A stretch of 40,304 nt of DNA from a virus, in IMG/VR virus record IMGVR_UViG_3300010883_000102, positions 1 through 40,304 of that record, one strand, 5' to 3'. Position 1 is the stretch's first letter; each line of letters starts with the position of its first letter. A program made the translations under genes and the position numbers. A model generated the notes under the pieces. It was given only the letters and a program-made list of their open reading frames with translations. It did not search any database and was not told the origin of the DNA. Positions 6,900-13,953 of this stretch are shown one piece after another.

Positions 6900-7442
6900 A
6901 TGGGAACAGAGCAAATAACATTCACTGACGCTGAGACAACGTTTCAGACCGTCAACAACAAACGAAATCCGCTTCCGTTTTTGCCAGAGAACTACCTTGT
7001 GAGCCTTGGGTTCCTGCGTGAGGATGAGGAAACATACCTCCCCTTCACACATAACGAATTCCCCAGTGAGGTGGCAGCCACTTCCATGGAAATAGCCCAA
7101 GGTGTGCTTGACAAGACTACACTTTTGGTGGCCCACAACATGAAGTTTGATCTGCAATGGATACATGCTGTGGGGCTGAAGTACGACGGGCAGATATACT
7201 GCACACAGATCGCGGAGTTCATCATAGCCAGTGGTGTGTACCGTCCGCTGGACCTTAGCAGCTGTGCTCGTAGGTATGGTGGCAAGGGCAAACTAGACAC
7301 GGTGGCCATTGAGTACTGGGACAAGGGTGTCCAGACAGATATGGTGCCGTGGGAGGTACTGAAGGAGTACGGCATCAGGGATATCCGCGAGATGATGTAT
7401 GTCTACAATTCTCAGCAGGAGGTGGTACGTGCCTACTTTTAA
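6900..7442 (+). CDS. 3'-5' exonuclease subunit of a split family A DNA polymerase (180 aa)
   Basis: Carries the three proofreading motifs of the DnaQ-like exonuclease domain found at the N-terminus of T7 and Pol I type polymerases: Exo I DAE (D10, E12), Exo II AHNMKFD (N80, D84) and Exo III YGIRD (Y157, D161). It ends right after Exo III, so the polymerase domain is on another gene downstream. Start ATG 6900 (or GTG 6897) is forced by the nearby Exo I motif; there is no Shine-Dalgarno sequence, and promoter P3 would make an almost leaderless transcript. It probably works with the polymerase product, in trans or as a complex. Confidence 0.9.
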   Translation: MGTEQITFTDAETTFQTVNNKRNPLPFLPENYLVSLGFLREDEETYLPFTHNEFPSEVAATSMEIAQGVLDKTTLLVAHNMKFDLQWIHAVGLKYDGQIYCTQIAEFIIASGVYRPLDLSSCARRYGGKGKLDTVAIEYWDKGVQTDMVPWEVLKEYGIRDIREMMYVYNSQQEVVRAYF

Positions 7443-7725
7443 GGTGTATAGGGTTGGTATAAGGCTCACAGTGCTAGAAAACTACCGGCCAAGGGACTGG
7501 TATAGGCTAAGGAAGGGTGACGTCTGGCTTATAGAAGGCACGTCTGGTTACGGCGGGTCTACAAGATACCATCTTAGTCGGGATAATGAGCAAGGGGAGT
7601 CATTGTACGGCAATACCATATTTTGGGCAACGGGGGATTATCTTGCAAGGAAATTCAGTACCGCGCCTCTCACCACCACCCAGATACTTGGAAGGATGCC
7701 TGTAGAATCATGCCTGCAACCATAA
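7429..7725 (+). CDS. Hypothetical protein between exonuclease and polymerase genes (98 aa)
   Basis: The open frame begins at ATG 7399, but GTG 7429 has a perfect AGGAGG (7417-7422) six bases upstream, inside the end of the exonuclease gene. The product (VPTFKVYRVGIRLTVLENYRPRDWYRLRKGD in part) is rich in Arg and aromatics and probably beta-rich. No homing-endonuclease motif (HNH, LAGLIDADG, GIY-YIG) is visible. Overlap with both neighbours suggests translation together with them. A polymerase-associated role is possible but unproven. Confidence 0.75.
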   Translation: MPTFKVYRVGIRLTVLENYRPRDWYRLRKGDVWLIEGTSGYGGSTRYHLSRDNEQGESLYGNTIFWATGDYLARKFSTAPLTTTQILGRMPVESCLQP

Positions 7726-9284
7726 GAAACGTCATGGCCGTGTCCTTCGATCTCTGCGTTGTACTAGCAGAGGTTGAGGCAAATGGCATGAAGATAGACG
7801 TTGAAGCTCTGGAGAAGATCGACAAGGATCTTGAGCAGGAGGAGAAGGATCTTCTGGAGGTTATCGACAGGACCATTACCGAGTTCTCTGGTGATGACAA
7901 GATTAACATCAACTCAAATGATGATCTCTCTCGCTTCATATACAGCAGAAGCCCAAAGGACAAGAAGCAATGGGCTAGTGTGTTTGAGATTGGTACTGAC
8001 GACAGGAACTCAGTCAAGAAGGCGAAGAAACCAAAGAGGTATCCGAAGGGTCAGTTCTCCACTCTAGTCAGGGCTCTTACTGATGTCTACCTGAAGCAGA
8101 GAGCATCCCGGTGCAGTAACTGTAATGGGTACGGCAAGATCTCACGCAGGAAGAAGGGTGGTGGGCATACCAAGCCCAACTACATCTGTCCGGAATGTAG
8201 TGGGAAAGGGTTCAATCTGAGGCCCATAGCACGTAATGGTAGTTGGGTTACGGCTGGGCTAGGGCTACCAATTCTGAATGTGCAGAGTGTCGCTGCACAT
8301 GGGTTCCCAACAGATAAAGGCACTCTATCGGAGTTAAAAAGCTATGCCACCACAAAAGAGCAACGGGACTTCCTCACGGCAATGGAGCGCATCGGCTCAG
8401 TTAGAATCTACAGATCGAATTTCGTCAATGGAATACGGAGAAATGTCCAGAAGCATACCGGAATACTTCATCCAAAGTTTAATCAAACAGTTGCGGCAAC
8501 AGGGCGGCTATCAAGCAGCGATCCGAATCTCCACAATCAACCACGAGGAGCAACACTACCTGTTAGAAGGTGCATTGTTAGTAGATGGAGAGGAGGAAAA
8601 ATCCTAGAGGTTGACTTTTCCACCCTTGAGTTCAGGGTGGCTGTAGAACTGTCTGGCGATAAGGTGGGACTGGAGGAATTATCAAGTGGGGATCTCGATG
8701 CACACACCAGGACGGCGCAAATCCTCAAGGATCACGGTCAAAAAACTTCGAGGCAGGATGCAAAGGCAGACACTTTCAAGCCTCTATATGGTGGTTCTTC
8801 GGGAACCCCCGCGCAAAAAGCGTACTATGCATTTTTCGCAGAGCACTATGCCGGAATTGCCTCGTGGCACAACGAGCTTTGTAGAGAGGCCGTCCAATGT
8901 AAGAGGATTAAGATTCCTAGTGGACGAGAGTACTCTTTTCCCGACGCTAGAGAACTTTATGATGGATACGTCCTTGGTTCCACGCAAATTAAGAACTGGC
9001 CTGTTCAGGGATTTGCAACGGGCGATCTTGTTCCAGCAGTTGCAATCGAGGTCTGGAGATACCTTCGAGACAAGCGTTCACTTCTAATCAATGAGGTGCA
9101 TGACAATGTCGTTATTGACCTTCATCCTGAAGATATTGCTGTAGTGCCTCCCGCAGTGGTTGAAATTATGTCTAATGCTCATGTCATTCTTGAGCAGCGA
9201 TACGGGTATGCCTCCACTGTGAGGTACCCAGTAGAGGCTAAGATTGGTGACAACTGGTTGGATATGGAGACCTTACATGACTAG
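7710..9284 (+). CDS. Family A DNA polymerase, polymerase domain (524 aa)
   Basis: Copies the phage genome. Seen in order: an N-terminal helical part (LAEVEANGMKIDVEAL), a pair of CxxCxGxG-type knuckles (C135/C138, C160/C163), the TGRLSSSDPNLHNQP motif, motif A DFSTLEFR (D302), motif B RQDAKADTFKPLYG (R348, K352, Y360) and motif C VHDN (H464, D465, N466). Motif C normally reads HDE. The frame extends upstream to TTG 7623, but ATG 7710, with GAAGGA upstream, fits better; spacing is 13 bases. The exonuclease domain is on a separate gene. From about 8390 the base and codon use seem more A-rich than in the first third. Confidence 0.93.
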   Translation: MPATIRNVMAVSFDLCVVLAEVEANGMKIDVEALEKIDKDLEQEEKDLLEVIDRTITEFSGDDKININSNDDLSRFIYSRSPKDKKQWASVFEIGTDDRNSVKKAKKPKRYPKGQFSTLVRALTDVYLKQRASRCSNCNGYGKISRRKKGGGHTKPNYICPECSGKGFNLRPIARNGSWVTAGLGLPILNVQSVAAHGFPTDKGTLSELKSYATTKEQRDFLTAMERIGSVRIYRSNFVNGIRRNVQKHTGILHPKFNQTVAATGRLSSSDPNLHNQPRGATLPVRRCIVSRWRGGKILEVDFSTLEFRVAVELSGDKVGLEELSSGDLDAHTRTAQILKDHGQKTSRQDAKADTFKPLYGGSSGTPAQKAYYAFFAEHYAGIASWHNELCREAVQCKRIKIPSGREYSFPDARELYDGYVLGSTQIKNWPVQGFATGDLVPAVAIEVWRYLRDKRSLLINEVHDNVVIDLHPEDIAVVPPAVVEIMSNAHVILEQRYGYASTVRYPVEAKIGDNWLDMETLHD

Positions 9285-9699
9285 GCACATCGCTACATTA
9301 CGAGAAGTGTACAGGAGCCAGGGGGTAAAGGCCAGTGATCTGTACCAACTTCGGTACCAGAACTCCAGATGGAACCCAAGGAAAAAGATTGTGGGGGTGT
9401 ATTGGAAGCCTTATGCTGAGGCTACTCTCATGAAAGCCCTGACGGAGTACGTGATCGGTGTATCTTTTGAGATACCCACCAAAGGCATCAGGATTTCCTT
9501 CGATGGGGGATCTTTCTGGTATCTTAACTCATGGAACCAGATATGCCCATTCAGGAGCTACCTGAGGTGCTACCACTCAGGTAAGACAACGCAAAGAGGA
9601 ACTGATTCCACCACAAGAATATGCCTAACTTCCCGCAAGGTTACAACAAAGAGATTGCTGAGTGTTGTACTCCCCGGGCGTAAAGCCCCTATAGCATAA
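9277..9699 (+). CDS. Hypothetical basic protein (140 aa)
   Basis: ATG 9277 overlaps the polymerase stop (TAG 9282-9284) and has GGAG upstream. The first about 95 residues look like a normal soluble basic domain (MTRHIATLREVYRSQGVK; PRKKIVGVYWKPY). The last about 45 residues are unusually rich in Ser, Thr and Arg, and a different frame there also reads plausibly, so the C-terminus may reflect a frameshift or recent change. No recognised family. Confidence 0.6.
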   Translation: MTRHIATLREVYRSQGVKASDLYQLRYQNSRWNPRKKIVGVYWKPYAEATLMKALTEYVIGVSFEIPTKGIRISFDGGSFWYLNSWNQICPFRSYLRCYHSGKTTQRGTDSTTRICLTSRKVTTKRLLSVVLPGRKAPIA

Positions 9700-9728
9700 C
9701 ATGGAAAAGAGGATTTGTCAATAAAAAA

Positions 9729-9926
9729 ATGGCACGGAAACAAAACAAGACCCACCCATGGAAACAACCATGGTCACTAAAAGAGCAGCTAAGGCAGCAG
9801 GAAGACGACCTAGCTGAGTGGGAGACCGAGTTGGATTATCTTCCAGTGGAAAAAGACAAAGACATAGTTAAGCACTTTACAGCCATCAAAGCAATTACAG
9901 ATGTAGAGGATAGGTTTGATGTTTGA
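9729..9926 (+). CDS. Small charged hypothetical protein (65 aa)
   Basis: ATG 9729 after an A-rich stretch; AGAGGA lies about 15 bases upstream, a weak site. The product is highly charged with a helical middle (LKEQLRQQEDDLAEWETELDYL), likely a short coiled coil. It overlaps the start of the nucleotidyltransferase gene by 8 bases. Function unknown. Confidence 0.6.
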   Translation: MARKQNKTHPWKQPWSLKEQLRQQEDDLAEWETELDYLPVEKDKDIVKHFTAIKAITDVEDRFDV

Positions 9927-10545
9927 ATACGACACTGTGGGGCTCAGGGCACTGGAGGCTCGAGTGGAGGGTATTCGTGCCATGCTCCCCGGTGTTGAGC
10001 TATACCTAGCTGGTGGGGCTGTGAGGGACCTGTTCGTCAGAGCAAAAAGCGGAAGGTTCGTAGCACAGGCCATAGGATCAAGGGACCACGACATATGGAC
10101 CAATTCCAATTTAGAATTCATCCGCCGTAGACTAGATAAGAATGTGACAAAGGAGAAGGCCATCACACTTGGCTTGTATGGGTCACACTCACGCGCCATA
10201 GGAGGCGTGATTAAGTACAATGGCTGTGACTTCATACATGTGCAGACAGATAGCAAACCACTCAATCTACACGTTCTGCTTGATGACTTCGACATTGGAA
10301 TGTGCCAGATGGGTTTGAAACTCGACGGCACGCCATACATGACGGCAAAGGCTTGTAGGGATTTGATGATGGGCCAATTCACTTTGTACTGCGAGAACTA
10401 CGATGCCGTAAACACATCACGTTCCTTTCGTCGAATGCACAAGTTTTTTATGCGCCACGGGGACCGCTACAATTATGTAGTCGTATCAGGGAAAAGGAAG
10501 CTGGATTATGTACCGTCGTTCTGTAGAAATGTCGAGGCGCTCTGA
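9919..10545 (+). CDS. Nucleotidyltransferase of the poly(A) polymerase/CCA-adding superfamily (208 aa)
   Basis: The N-terminal half has the Pol-beta-type nucleotidyltransferase signature: LAGGAVRD (G32-D37) followed by RDHDIWT (D56, D58), and a later acidic site in the LLDDFDIGMC segment. These carboxylates bind the two metal ions. The protein is shorter than full CCA-adding enzymes and lacks a clear RNA-binding tail. ATG 9919 has AGAGGATAGG upstream. It lies about 0.6-1 kb before tRNA-Arg and tRNA-Thr. The phage tRNAs already encode CCA, so repair of tRNA ends or modification of another RNA or protein are alternatives. Confidence 0.8.
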   Translation: MFEYDTVGLRALEARVEGIRAMLPGVELYLAGGAVRDLFVRAKSGRFVAQAIGSRDHDIWTNSNLEFIRRRLDKNVTKEKAITLGLYGSHSRAIGGVIKYNGCDFIHVQTDSKPLNLHVLLDDFDIGMCQMGLKLDGTPYMTAKACRDLMMGQFTLYCENYDAVNTSRSFRRMHKFFMRHGDRYNYVVVSGKRKLDYVPSFCRNVEAL

Positions 10546-10720
10546 TGCCAAGTACAATGTTTGGTTGTTCGATGCACACGTCAGCCACCACTACTACGAG
10601 TGGGCCGTAGTGGACGTTCTCGACGCACCCATCCCCAGGGCGTCGCTCAAGGAGTACCTTGGTAGAGAAAGAGCAATCATCAAGAACATCACCAAGCTTG
10701 AGGAAGGATGGGGGGGGTGA
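10508..10720 (+). CDS. Hypothetical protein (70 aa)
   Basis: ATG 10508 has AAGGAAG seven bases upstream and lies inside the nucleotidyltransferase gene end; a second ATG at 10529 is possible. The product (MYRRSVEMSRRSDAKYNV) is basic at the N-terminus, with aromatic residues in the middle and a Lys/Glu-rich end. It is probably translated with its neighbours. No family recognised. Confidence 0.6.
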   Translation: MYRRSVEMSRRSDAKYNVWLFDAHVSHHYYEWAVVDVLDAPIPRASLKEYLGRERAIIKNITKLEEGWGG

Positions 10721-10721
10721 G

Positions 10722-11108
10722 ATGGACACCATATTTTTCGGCGTCAACAGATTTGCCAAGGACTCAGATGCTCTGCTCCGTTTGGTAAAACGTAGGGACC
10801 GTGGGGAGAGCCCCCTTGAGGTGAGCATTTTAGCTGAGGCCGAGGGTTGCTACCCACCCCAGATGGGGTACGGAGAACACCTGTCGTACCAAGGTGAGGC
10901 TGGCTTTTACGTTAAGGCGTGGGTGTACAGAAATGGACTGTGCTTCCATGAAAATCCAGGGTGTGGGCACGGCAGCGTTGGCCCAACTGATATGAATTCT
11001 GGCTGGTACGTTAACATAAAAAATGTATTCAACGATGCCAGGATAACCAGACACCAGTTCCGGCAGTTTGCTGCGAATGACAAAGCCTTTATCAATATGC
11101 TCCTGTAG
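10722..11108 (+). CDS. Hypothetical protein whose 3' end lies in tRNA-Arg (128 aa)
   Basis: ATG 10722 follows a run of seven G that serves as ribosome binding site; the frame extends upstream, but the overlap with the preceding gene makes this start best. The product begins MDTIFFGVNRFAKDSDALL and has Gly-, Tyr- and Cys-containing segments (ENPGCGHGSVGPTD). No membrane segment or family is recognised. The last three codons plus stop overlap the first ten bases of the tRNA-Arg gene, so either the RNA or the protein is made from a given transcript end. Confidence 0.65.
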   Translation: MDTIFFGVNRFAKDSDALLRLVKRRDRGESPLEVSILAEAEGCYPPQMGYGEHLSYQGEAGFYVKAWVYRNGLCFHENPGCGHGSVGPTDMNSGWYVNIKNVFNDARITRHQFRQFAANDKAFINMLL

Positions 11109-11175
11109 CTCAACCGGATAGAGCAGCGGACTTCTAATCCGCAGGTTGCAGGTTCGAGTCCTGCCAGGAGCGCCA
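11099..11175 (+). tRNA. tRNA-Arg (anticodon TCT)
   Basis: All four arms pair fully: acceptor GCTCCTG / CAGGAGC, D arm GCTC / GAGC, anticodon stem GCGGA / TCCGC with loop CTTCTAA, T arm GCAGG / CCTGC. CCA is encoded. It reads AGA codons, which phage genes here use more freely than a GC-rich host would be expected to. Confidence 0.95.
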
Positions 11176-11197
11176 ACCGCTATCAGGGGGAGTACGA

Positions 11198-11431
11198 GTG
11201 ACGGGACTACTGTATGCAGCACATGCAATCATCCTTGTATGGGCAGGGCCCAACGGTTCTGCGTTCGAGGAGTACCATACCCGGCATGTGTGGAGTAGCC
11301 GTGAGTCATGCGTCAAGGCTGTACAAAGGGAGGCAGAAAGACGCAAGGGTGCAGCCACAATCGTAGTATGTACCTTACATCAGGAGTCACTTAATATAAA
11401 GAGCAAAAGGGATAATACACTTGACATATAA
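11198..11431 (+). CDS. Small putative exported protein (77 aa)
   Basis: GTG 11198 follows AGGGGG at about 8 bases. The N-terminus (MTGLLYAAHAIILVWAGPNGSAFEE) is hydrophobic and could be an export signal or membrane anchor. The mature part is polar with two cysteines (SRESCVKAVQREAE and VVCTLHQE) that could pair in the periplasm. Small Cys-pair exported proteins of this shape are common in phages and their role is unknown. Its end overlaps the -35 of the promoter for tRNA-Thr. Confidence 0.6.
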   Translation: MTGLLYAAHAIILVWAGPNGSAFEEYHTRHVWSSRESCVKAVQREAERRKGAATIVVCTLHQESLNIKSKRDNTLDI

Positions 11432-11449
11432 TGAAAAGTGTGTTATGCT
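11421..11449 (+). promoter_or_regulatory. sigma70-like promoter before tRNA-Thr
   Basis: TTGACA (11421-11426), 17-bp spacer, TATGCT (11444-11449). It differs from P1-P3: no TGG extension and no dyad. It would transcribe tRNA-Thr and the candidate ssDNA-binding protein downstream. Confidence 0.6.
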
Positions 11450-11486
11450 ATAAGAACGCTGGGGAATAAGAGGAAGATTTCCCTAA

Positions 11487-11563
11487 GCCGAGTTAGCTCA
11501 GTCTGGTAGAGCAGCTGCCTTGTAAGCAGCAGGTCGCGGGTTCAAATCCTGCTCTCGGCACCA
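11487..11563 (+). tRNA. tRNA-Thr (anticodon TGT)
   Basis: Acceptor GCCGAGT / TCTCGGC (the innermost pair is T-T), D arm GCTC / GAGC, anticodon stem GCTGC / GCAGC with loop CTTGTAA, T arm GCGGG / CCTGC with a G-T pair, CCA encoded. It reads ACA. Confidence 0.93.
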
Positions 11564-11607
11564 CTACCCCCGCAGTGCGGGGTATATTTTCAGAAAGGAA
11601 TTTTATA

Positions 11608-12456
11608 TTGCCAGATAATTTACCCGCGATCTCAGCCAACATGTCTAACGAAGACCTCATGCGAGCAACAGGCCAGAAGGTCGAGGATTTCTCCTCGTCT
11701 CTGCCCCGGTTGAAAGTTAACTACCAAGATGAAGATGCAGATGGGCACGAGCTCCCAAGGGGCTACTGGTACCTATCCATCGAAGGGAAGGCCATCTTGG
11801 CCAAGGACGTTATGTTCCGCCCCTTCTACACCACCTTTCAGTACTCCCACTACGACCAGGAAGAGCAGAAGCTGGTCTCCGTGTCGGCCCACTTCAGTGA
11901 TTTCCGCAGTGAAATCATCGACAGTGCTGGGGGGTTCAAGTGTGGTAAGCTATCCCCGAAGGAACGCGAGCAGCTATCGCCCAAGGAGCAGGAGCAGCAG
12001 AAGAGCATCAAGTGCTCCAAGGTAATCTATGGGCTGGCCACAATCTCGGGCAAGACCCCCTCTGGTGAGGATGCGGAAGCGGCCAACGTTCCGTGTGTGT
12101 TCTTTGCCCGTGGTTCTAACTTCATGCCCATGTCTGGGTTCTTCACGAGTTTGACGAAGAGAAATATGTTGATGCAAACTGTCAACGCCAAACTCGTCCC
12201 GATCAAGAAGAAGAATGGTGGCGTCACCTACTGGGAGATCGCCCCCGAAGTGGTTGACACAGTGGTCCTCACACCTGAGGACTTCGAGTTGCTGACTGTG
12301 TTCAACGATACCATCCATGCTGAAAATGAGCATATCAAAGAGCAGTGGTATAAGAATAGAAGCCAAAAGAAGGCCGGTGTGCCGGAGGCTGCCGCTAAGA
12401 TTCTGGGTGGCTCCATTAAGCACGACTTTGACGACGAACTTCCCATACTAGCCTAG
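11608..12456 (+). CDS. Candidate ssDNA-binding protein (282 aa)
   Basis: The frame begins upstream at GTG 11575, but TTG 11608 has AGAAAGGAA eight bases before it and is preferred; ATG 11641 is an alternative without a good site. The protein is mainly soluble and beta-rich, with two Cys pairs (GGFKCGKL, SIKCSKVI). A glutamine/glutamate/lysine-rich loop around residues 115-130 holds two SPKE repeats. It ends in an acidic tail with a hydrophobic tip (DFDDELPILA), as in SSBs such as T7 gp2.5. That tail, its place beside the nucleases, and the lack of another SSB candidate support the call; no OB-fold motif can be proven by eye. Confidence 0.55.
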   Translation: MPDNLPAISANMSNEDLMRATGQKVEDFSSSLPRLKVNYQDEDADGHELPRGYWYLSIEGKAILAKDVMFRPFYTTFQYSHYDQEEQKLVSVSAHFSDFRSEIIDSAGGFKCGKLSPKEREQLSPKEQEQQKSIKCSKVIYGLATISGKTPSGEDAEAANVPCVFFARGSNFMPMSGFFTSLTKRNMLMQTVNAKLVPIKKKNGGVTYWEIAPEVVDTVVLTPEDFELLTVFNDTIHAENEHIKEQWYKNRSQKKAGVPEAAAKILGGSIKHDFDDELPILA

Positions 12457-12477
12457 CATACGGCATAACATAACAGG

Positions 12478-12508
12478 GGGCGGGGGGCACATCCCCGCCC
12501 TCATTTTT
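12478..12508 (+). terminator. Rho-independent terminator
   Basis: GGGCGGGG (12478-12485) pairs perfectly with CCCCGCCC (12493-12500) around a 7-base loop, followed by TCATTTTT. It closes the transcription unit of the candidate ssDNA-binding protein, perhaps partially, since genes continue downstream. Confidence 0.8.
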
Positions 12509-12519
12509 GGGAGATACAA

Positions 12520-12732
12520 ATGGTTTCGCTTGCTGCACTAGATACATCAGGTACTATCGCGGACTACGCCAGAGGTTCCATCGAACGTGAGCTTGCGGAG
12601 TTCCGCTTGTCATGGTATGGCTTCGATATCTTCGACATTCAACAGATGCTGGACGAGATTGATGAATTGTACCCTGACAAGGAGCCGAACGAGATTGATG
12701 AAGAGGAGGAGGAAGGAGGAGTATTTGCCTAA
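12520..12732 (+). CDS. Small acidic protein (70 aa)
   Basis: ATG 12520 with GGGAG six bases upstream. The C-terminal half is strongly acidic (DEIDELYPDKEPNEIDEEEEEGG). The stop overlaps the nuclease start (TAATG). Small acidic phage proteins often bind host proteins or imitate DNA, but no family is recognised and the role is unknown. The coupling suggests a link to the nuclease. Confidence 0.75.
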   Translation: MVSLAALDTSGTIADYARGSIERELAEFRLSWYGFDIFDIQQMLDEIDELYPDKEPNEIDEEEEEGGVFA

Positions 12733-13613
12733 TGCCAGACACTATAATTCCAAGGGTCAAGATGTTCTTGTCCCAGGTGAACGAGGGAAGGGGCGAGATT
12801 TCCGACCAGTTGGTTGAGGAATTTGGCGAAGCTTGCAAGAATCTGATGCGTTCTCGCCTTCAAGAGAAGCCAAGGAAATACACGATCCGTATGTCCGGTA
12901 TCGGTAGGCCCATGTGCCAGCAGCAGATGGAGAAGGCTGGTGCTGAGCGTGTGAACGACAGCCCTTGGCACCCCATGAAGATGCTGCTTGGTGGCATGGT
13001 AGAAGAGGCGGTCACGACGATTATGAAAGCCGCGGGCGTTAACGTGGAGAGCGAGCAGGAAGCTGTCTCGCTACAGGTTACACCGGAAGTACGGGTCAAC
13101 GGCACACTGGACGTGACCATCGATGGTAAGGTCTACGACGTCAAGAGTGCAAGCCCGTATGCATTCACCAATAAGTTCGGTCCCATGGGAGGGTTCAGCT
13201 CTATTGTGAATGATGATCCCTTTGGTTACGTGCAACAAGGGTACCTCTACTCGGAGGCCAAGGACATGCCATTTGGAGGGTGGATTGTAGTCAATAAGGT
13301 GGACGGTGAGTGGGCTGTTTGTGAGCCACCTATGGTTGACAACAGTTATCGCAAGAAGGCGCTCAGCGACGCTGCTACGAACGTTAACACCATAACTAGT
13401 GATGCACCATTCCGACGCTGCTTCGGGCTTATCGAAGAGACGTTCTACAAGAAGCCCACAGGCAACCAATACCTGGATATTACATGCTCCTATTGCCCGT
13501 ACAAGAACACCTGTTGGGGTAACGTTACTAACGCACCAGTAGTGAAGAGCAAAGCCAAGACTCCGGCGTATCGCTGGTACGTGGGGGAAGTGAAGGGGTT
13601 GGATGAACACTAA
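12732..13613 (+). CDS. PD-(D/E)XK exonuclease with an iron-sulfur cluster, Cas4/RecB type (293 aa)
   Basis: Nuclease motifs: GTLDV (D127), YDVKSA (D136, K138) and the QxxxY helix VQQGYLY (Q169, Y173). Four cysteines, C62 (RPMCQQQ) and C252-C255-C261 (CSYCPYKNTC), match the pattern of Cas4, AddB and related nucleases, in which one upstream Cys and a C-terminal CxxCx5C hold a 4Fe-4S cluster. Probably degrades host DNA or resects phage ends for recombination, taking the place of T7 gp6. ATG 12732 overlaps the preceding stop. The gene overlaps the next nuclease gene by 11 bases. Confidence 0.85.
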   Translation: MPDTIIPRVKMFLSQVNEGRGEISDQLVEEFGEACKNLMRSRLQEKPRKYTIRMSGIGRPMCQQQMEKAGAERVNDSPWHPMKMLLGGMVEEAVTTIMKAAGVNVESEQEAVSLQVTPEVRVNGTLDVTIDGKVYDVKSASPYAFTNKFGPMGGFSSIVNDDPFGYVQQGYLYSEAKDMPFGGWIVVNKVDGEWAVCEPPMVDNSYRKKALSDAATNVNTITSDAPFRRCFGLIEETFYKKPTGNQYLDITCSYCPYKNTCWGNVTNAPVVKSKAKTPAYRWYVGEVKGLDEH

Positions 13614-13941
13614 GAGTGCAAAGGCTAAGGGACGTCGCCTACAAGATTGGGTGGCTGCCAAGATACTGCATCATTTCCCAAATCTTACCAAGGATGATGT
13701 GCGACCTGCGATCATGGGGGAGACAGGGGCTGACATTAAGTTGAGTGCCAGAGCCCTTGGCCCTTTCCCATATCAGGTCGAATGCAAGAACCAAGAAGGC
13801 TTCAAAAAAGTCTACGATGCGTACGAGCAGGCCAAGACACACGGTGGCAGCGAGCCGTTGCTCATAATCAAAAGCAACAGAAAGCAGGCTCTTGCAATCG
13901 TTGATGCCGCACACTTCTTTTCTGAAGCTGCGGTCAGGTAG
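13603..13941 (+). CDS. Holliday-junction-resolvase-like endonuclease (112 aa)
   Basis: Small basic protein with the PD-(D/E)XK arrangement of Hjc-like and phage resolvase-like nucleases: an N-terminal KAKGRRLQDWVA helix, GETGADIKLS (E40, D44) and VECKNQE (E60, K62). Probably cuts branched DNA before packaging, the job of gp3 in T7. ATG 13603 lies in the end of the upstream nuclease, with GAAGGGG before it. The pairing with the exonuclease suggests a recombination/repair unit. Confidence 0.8.
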   Translation: MNTKSAKAKGRRLQDWVAAKILHHFPNLTKDDVRPAIMGETGADIKLSARALGPFPYQVECKNQEGFKKVYDAYEQAKTHGGSEPLLIIKSNRKQALAIVDAAHFFSEAAVR

Positions 13942-13953
13942 AAAGGAAGTATA

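Noticed and set aside
7623-7710. Upstream extension of the polymerase from TTG 7623
   Set aside because: The extra 29 residues overlap another gene, have no ribosome site and do not resemble a polymerase N-terminus.
7399-7725. Homing endonuclease or intein between exonuclease and polymerase
   Set aside because: No HNH, GIY-YIG, LAGLIDADG or intein splice motifs are visible, and the frame has its own start signal.
9520-9700. Frameshifted or split gene in the 9277-9699 C-terminus
   Set aside because: Other frames read partly well but are broken by stops; no single shift gives a clearly better product, so it is only noted as odd.
9744-9772. Short palindrome CCATGG...CCATGG as regulatory site
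   Set aside because: It lies within a coding frame and is short; it likely arises by chance.
1083-11563. tRNA genes as integration (att) sites
   Set aside because: No integrase or repressor is found and no second copy of a tRNA 3' end was noticed, so a lytic lifestyle is likelier.
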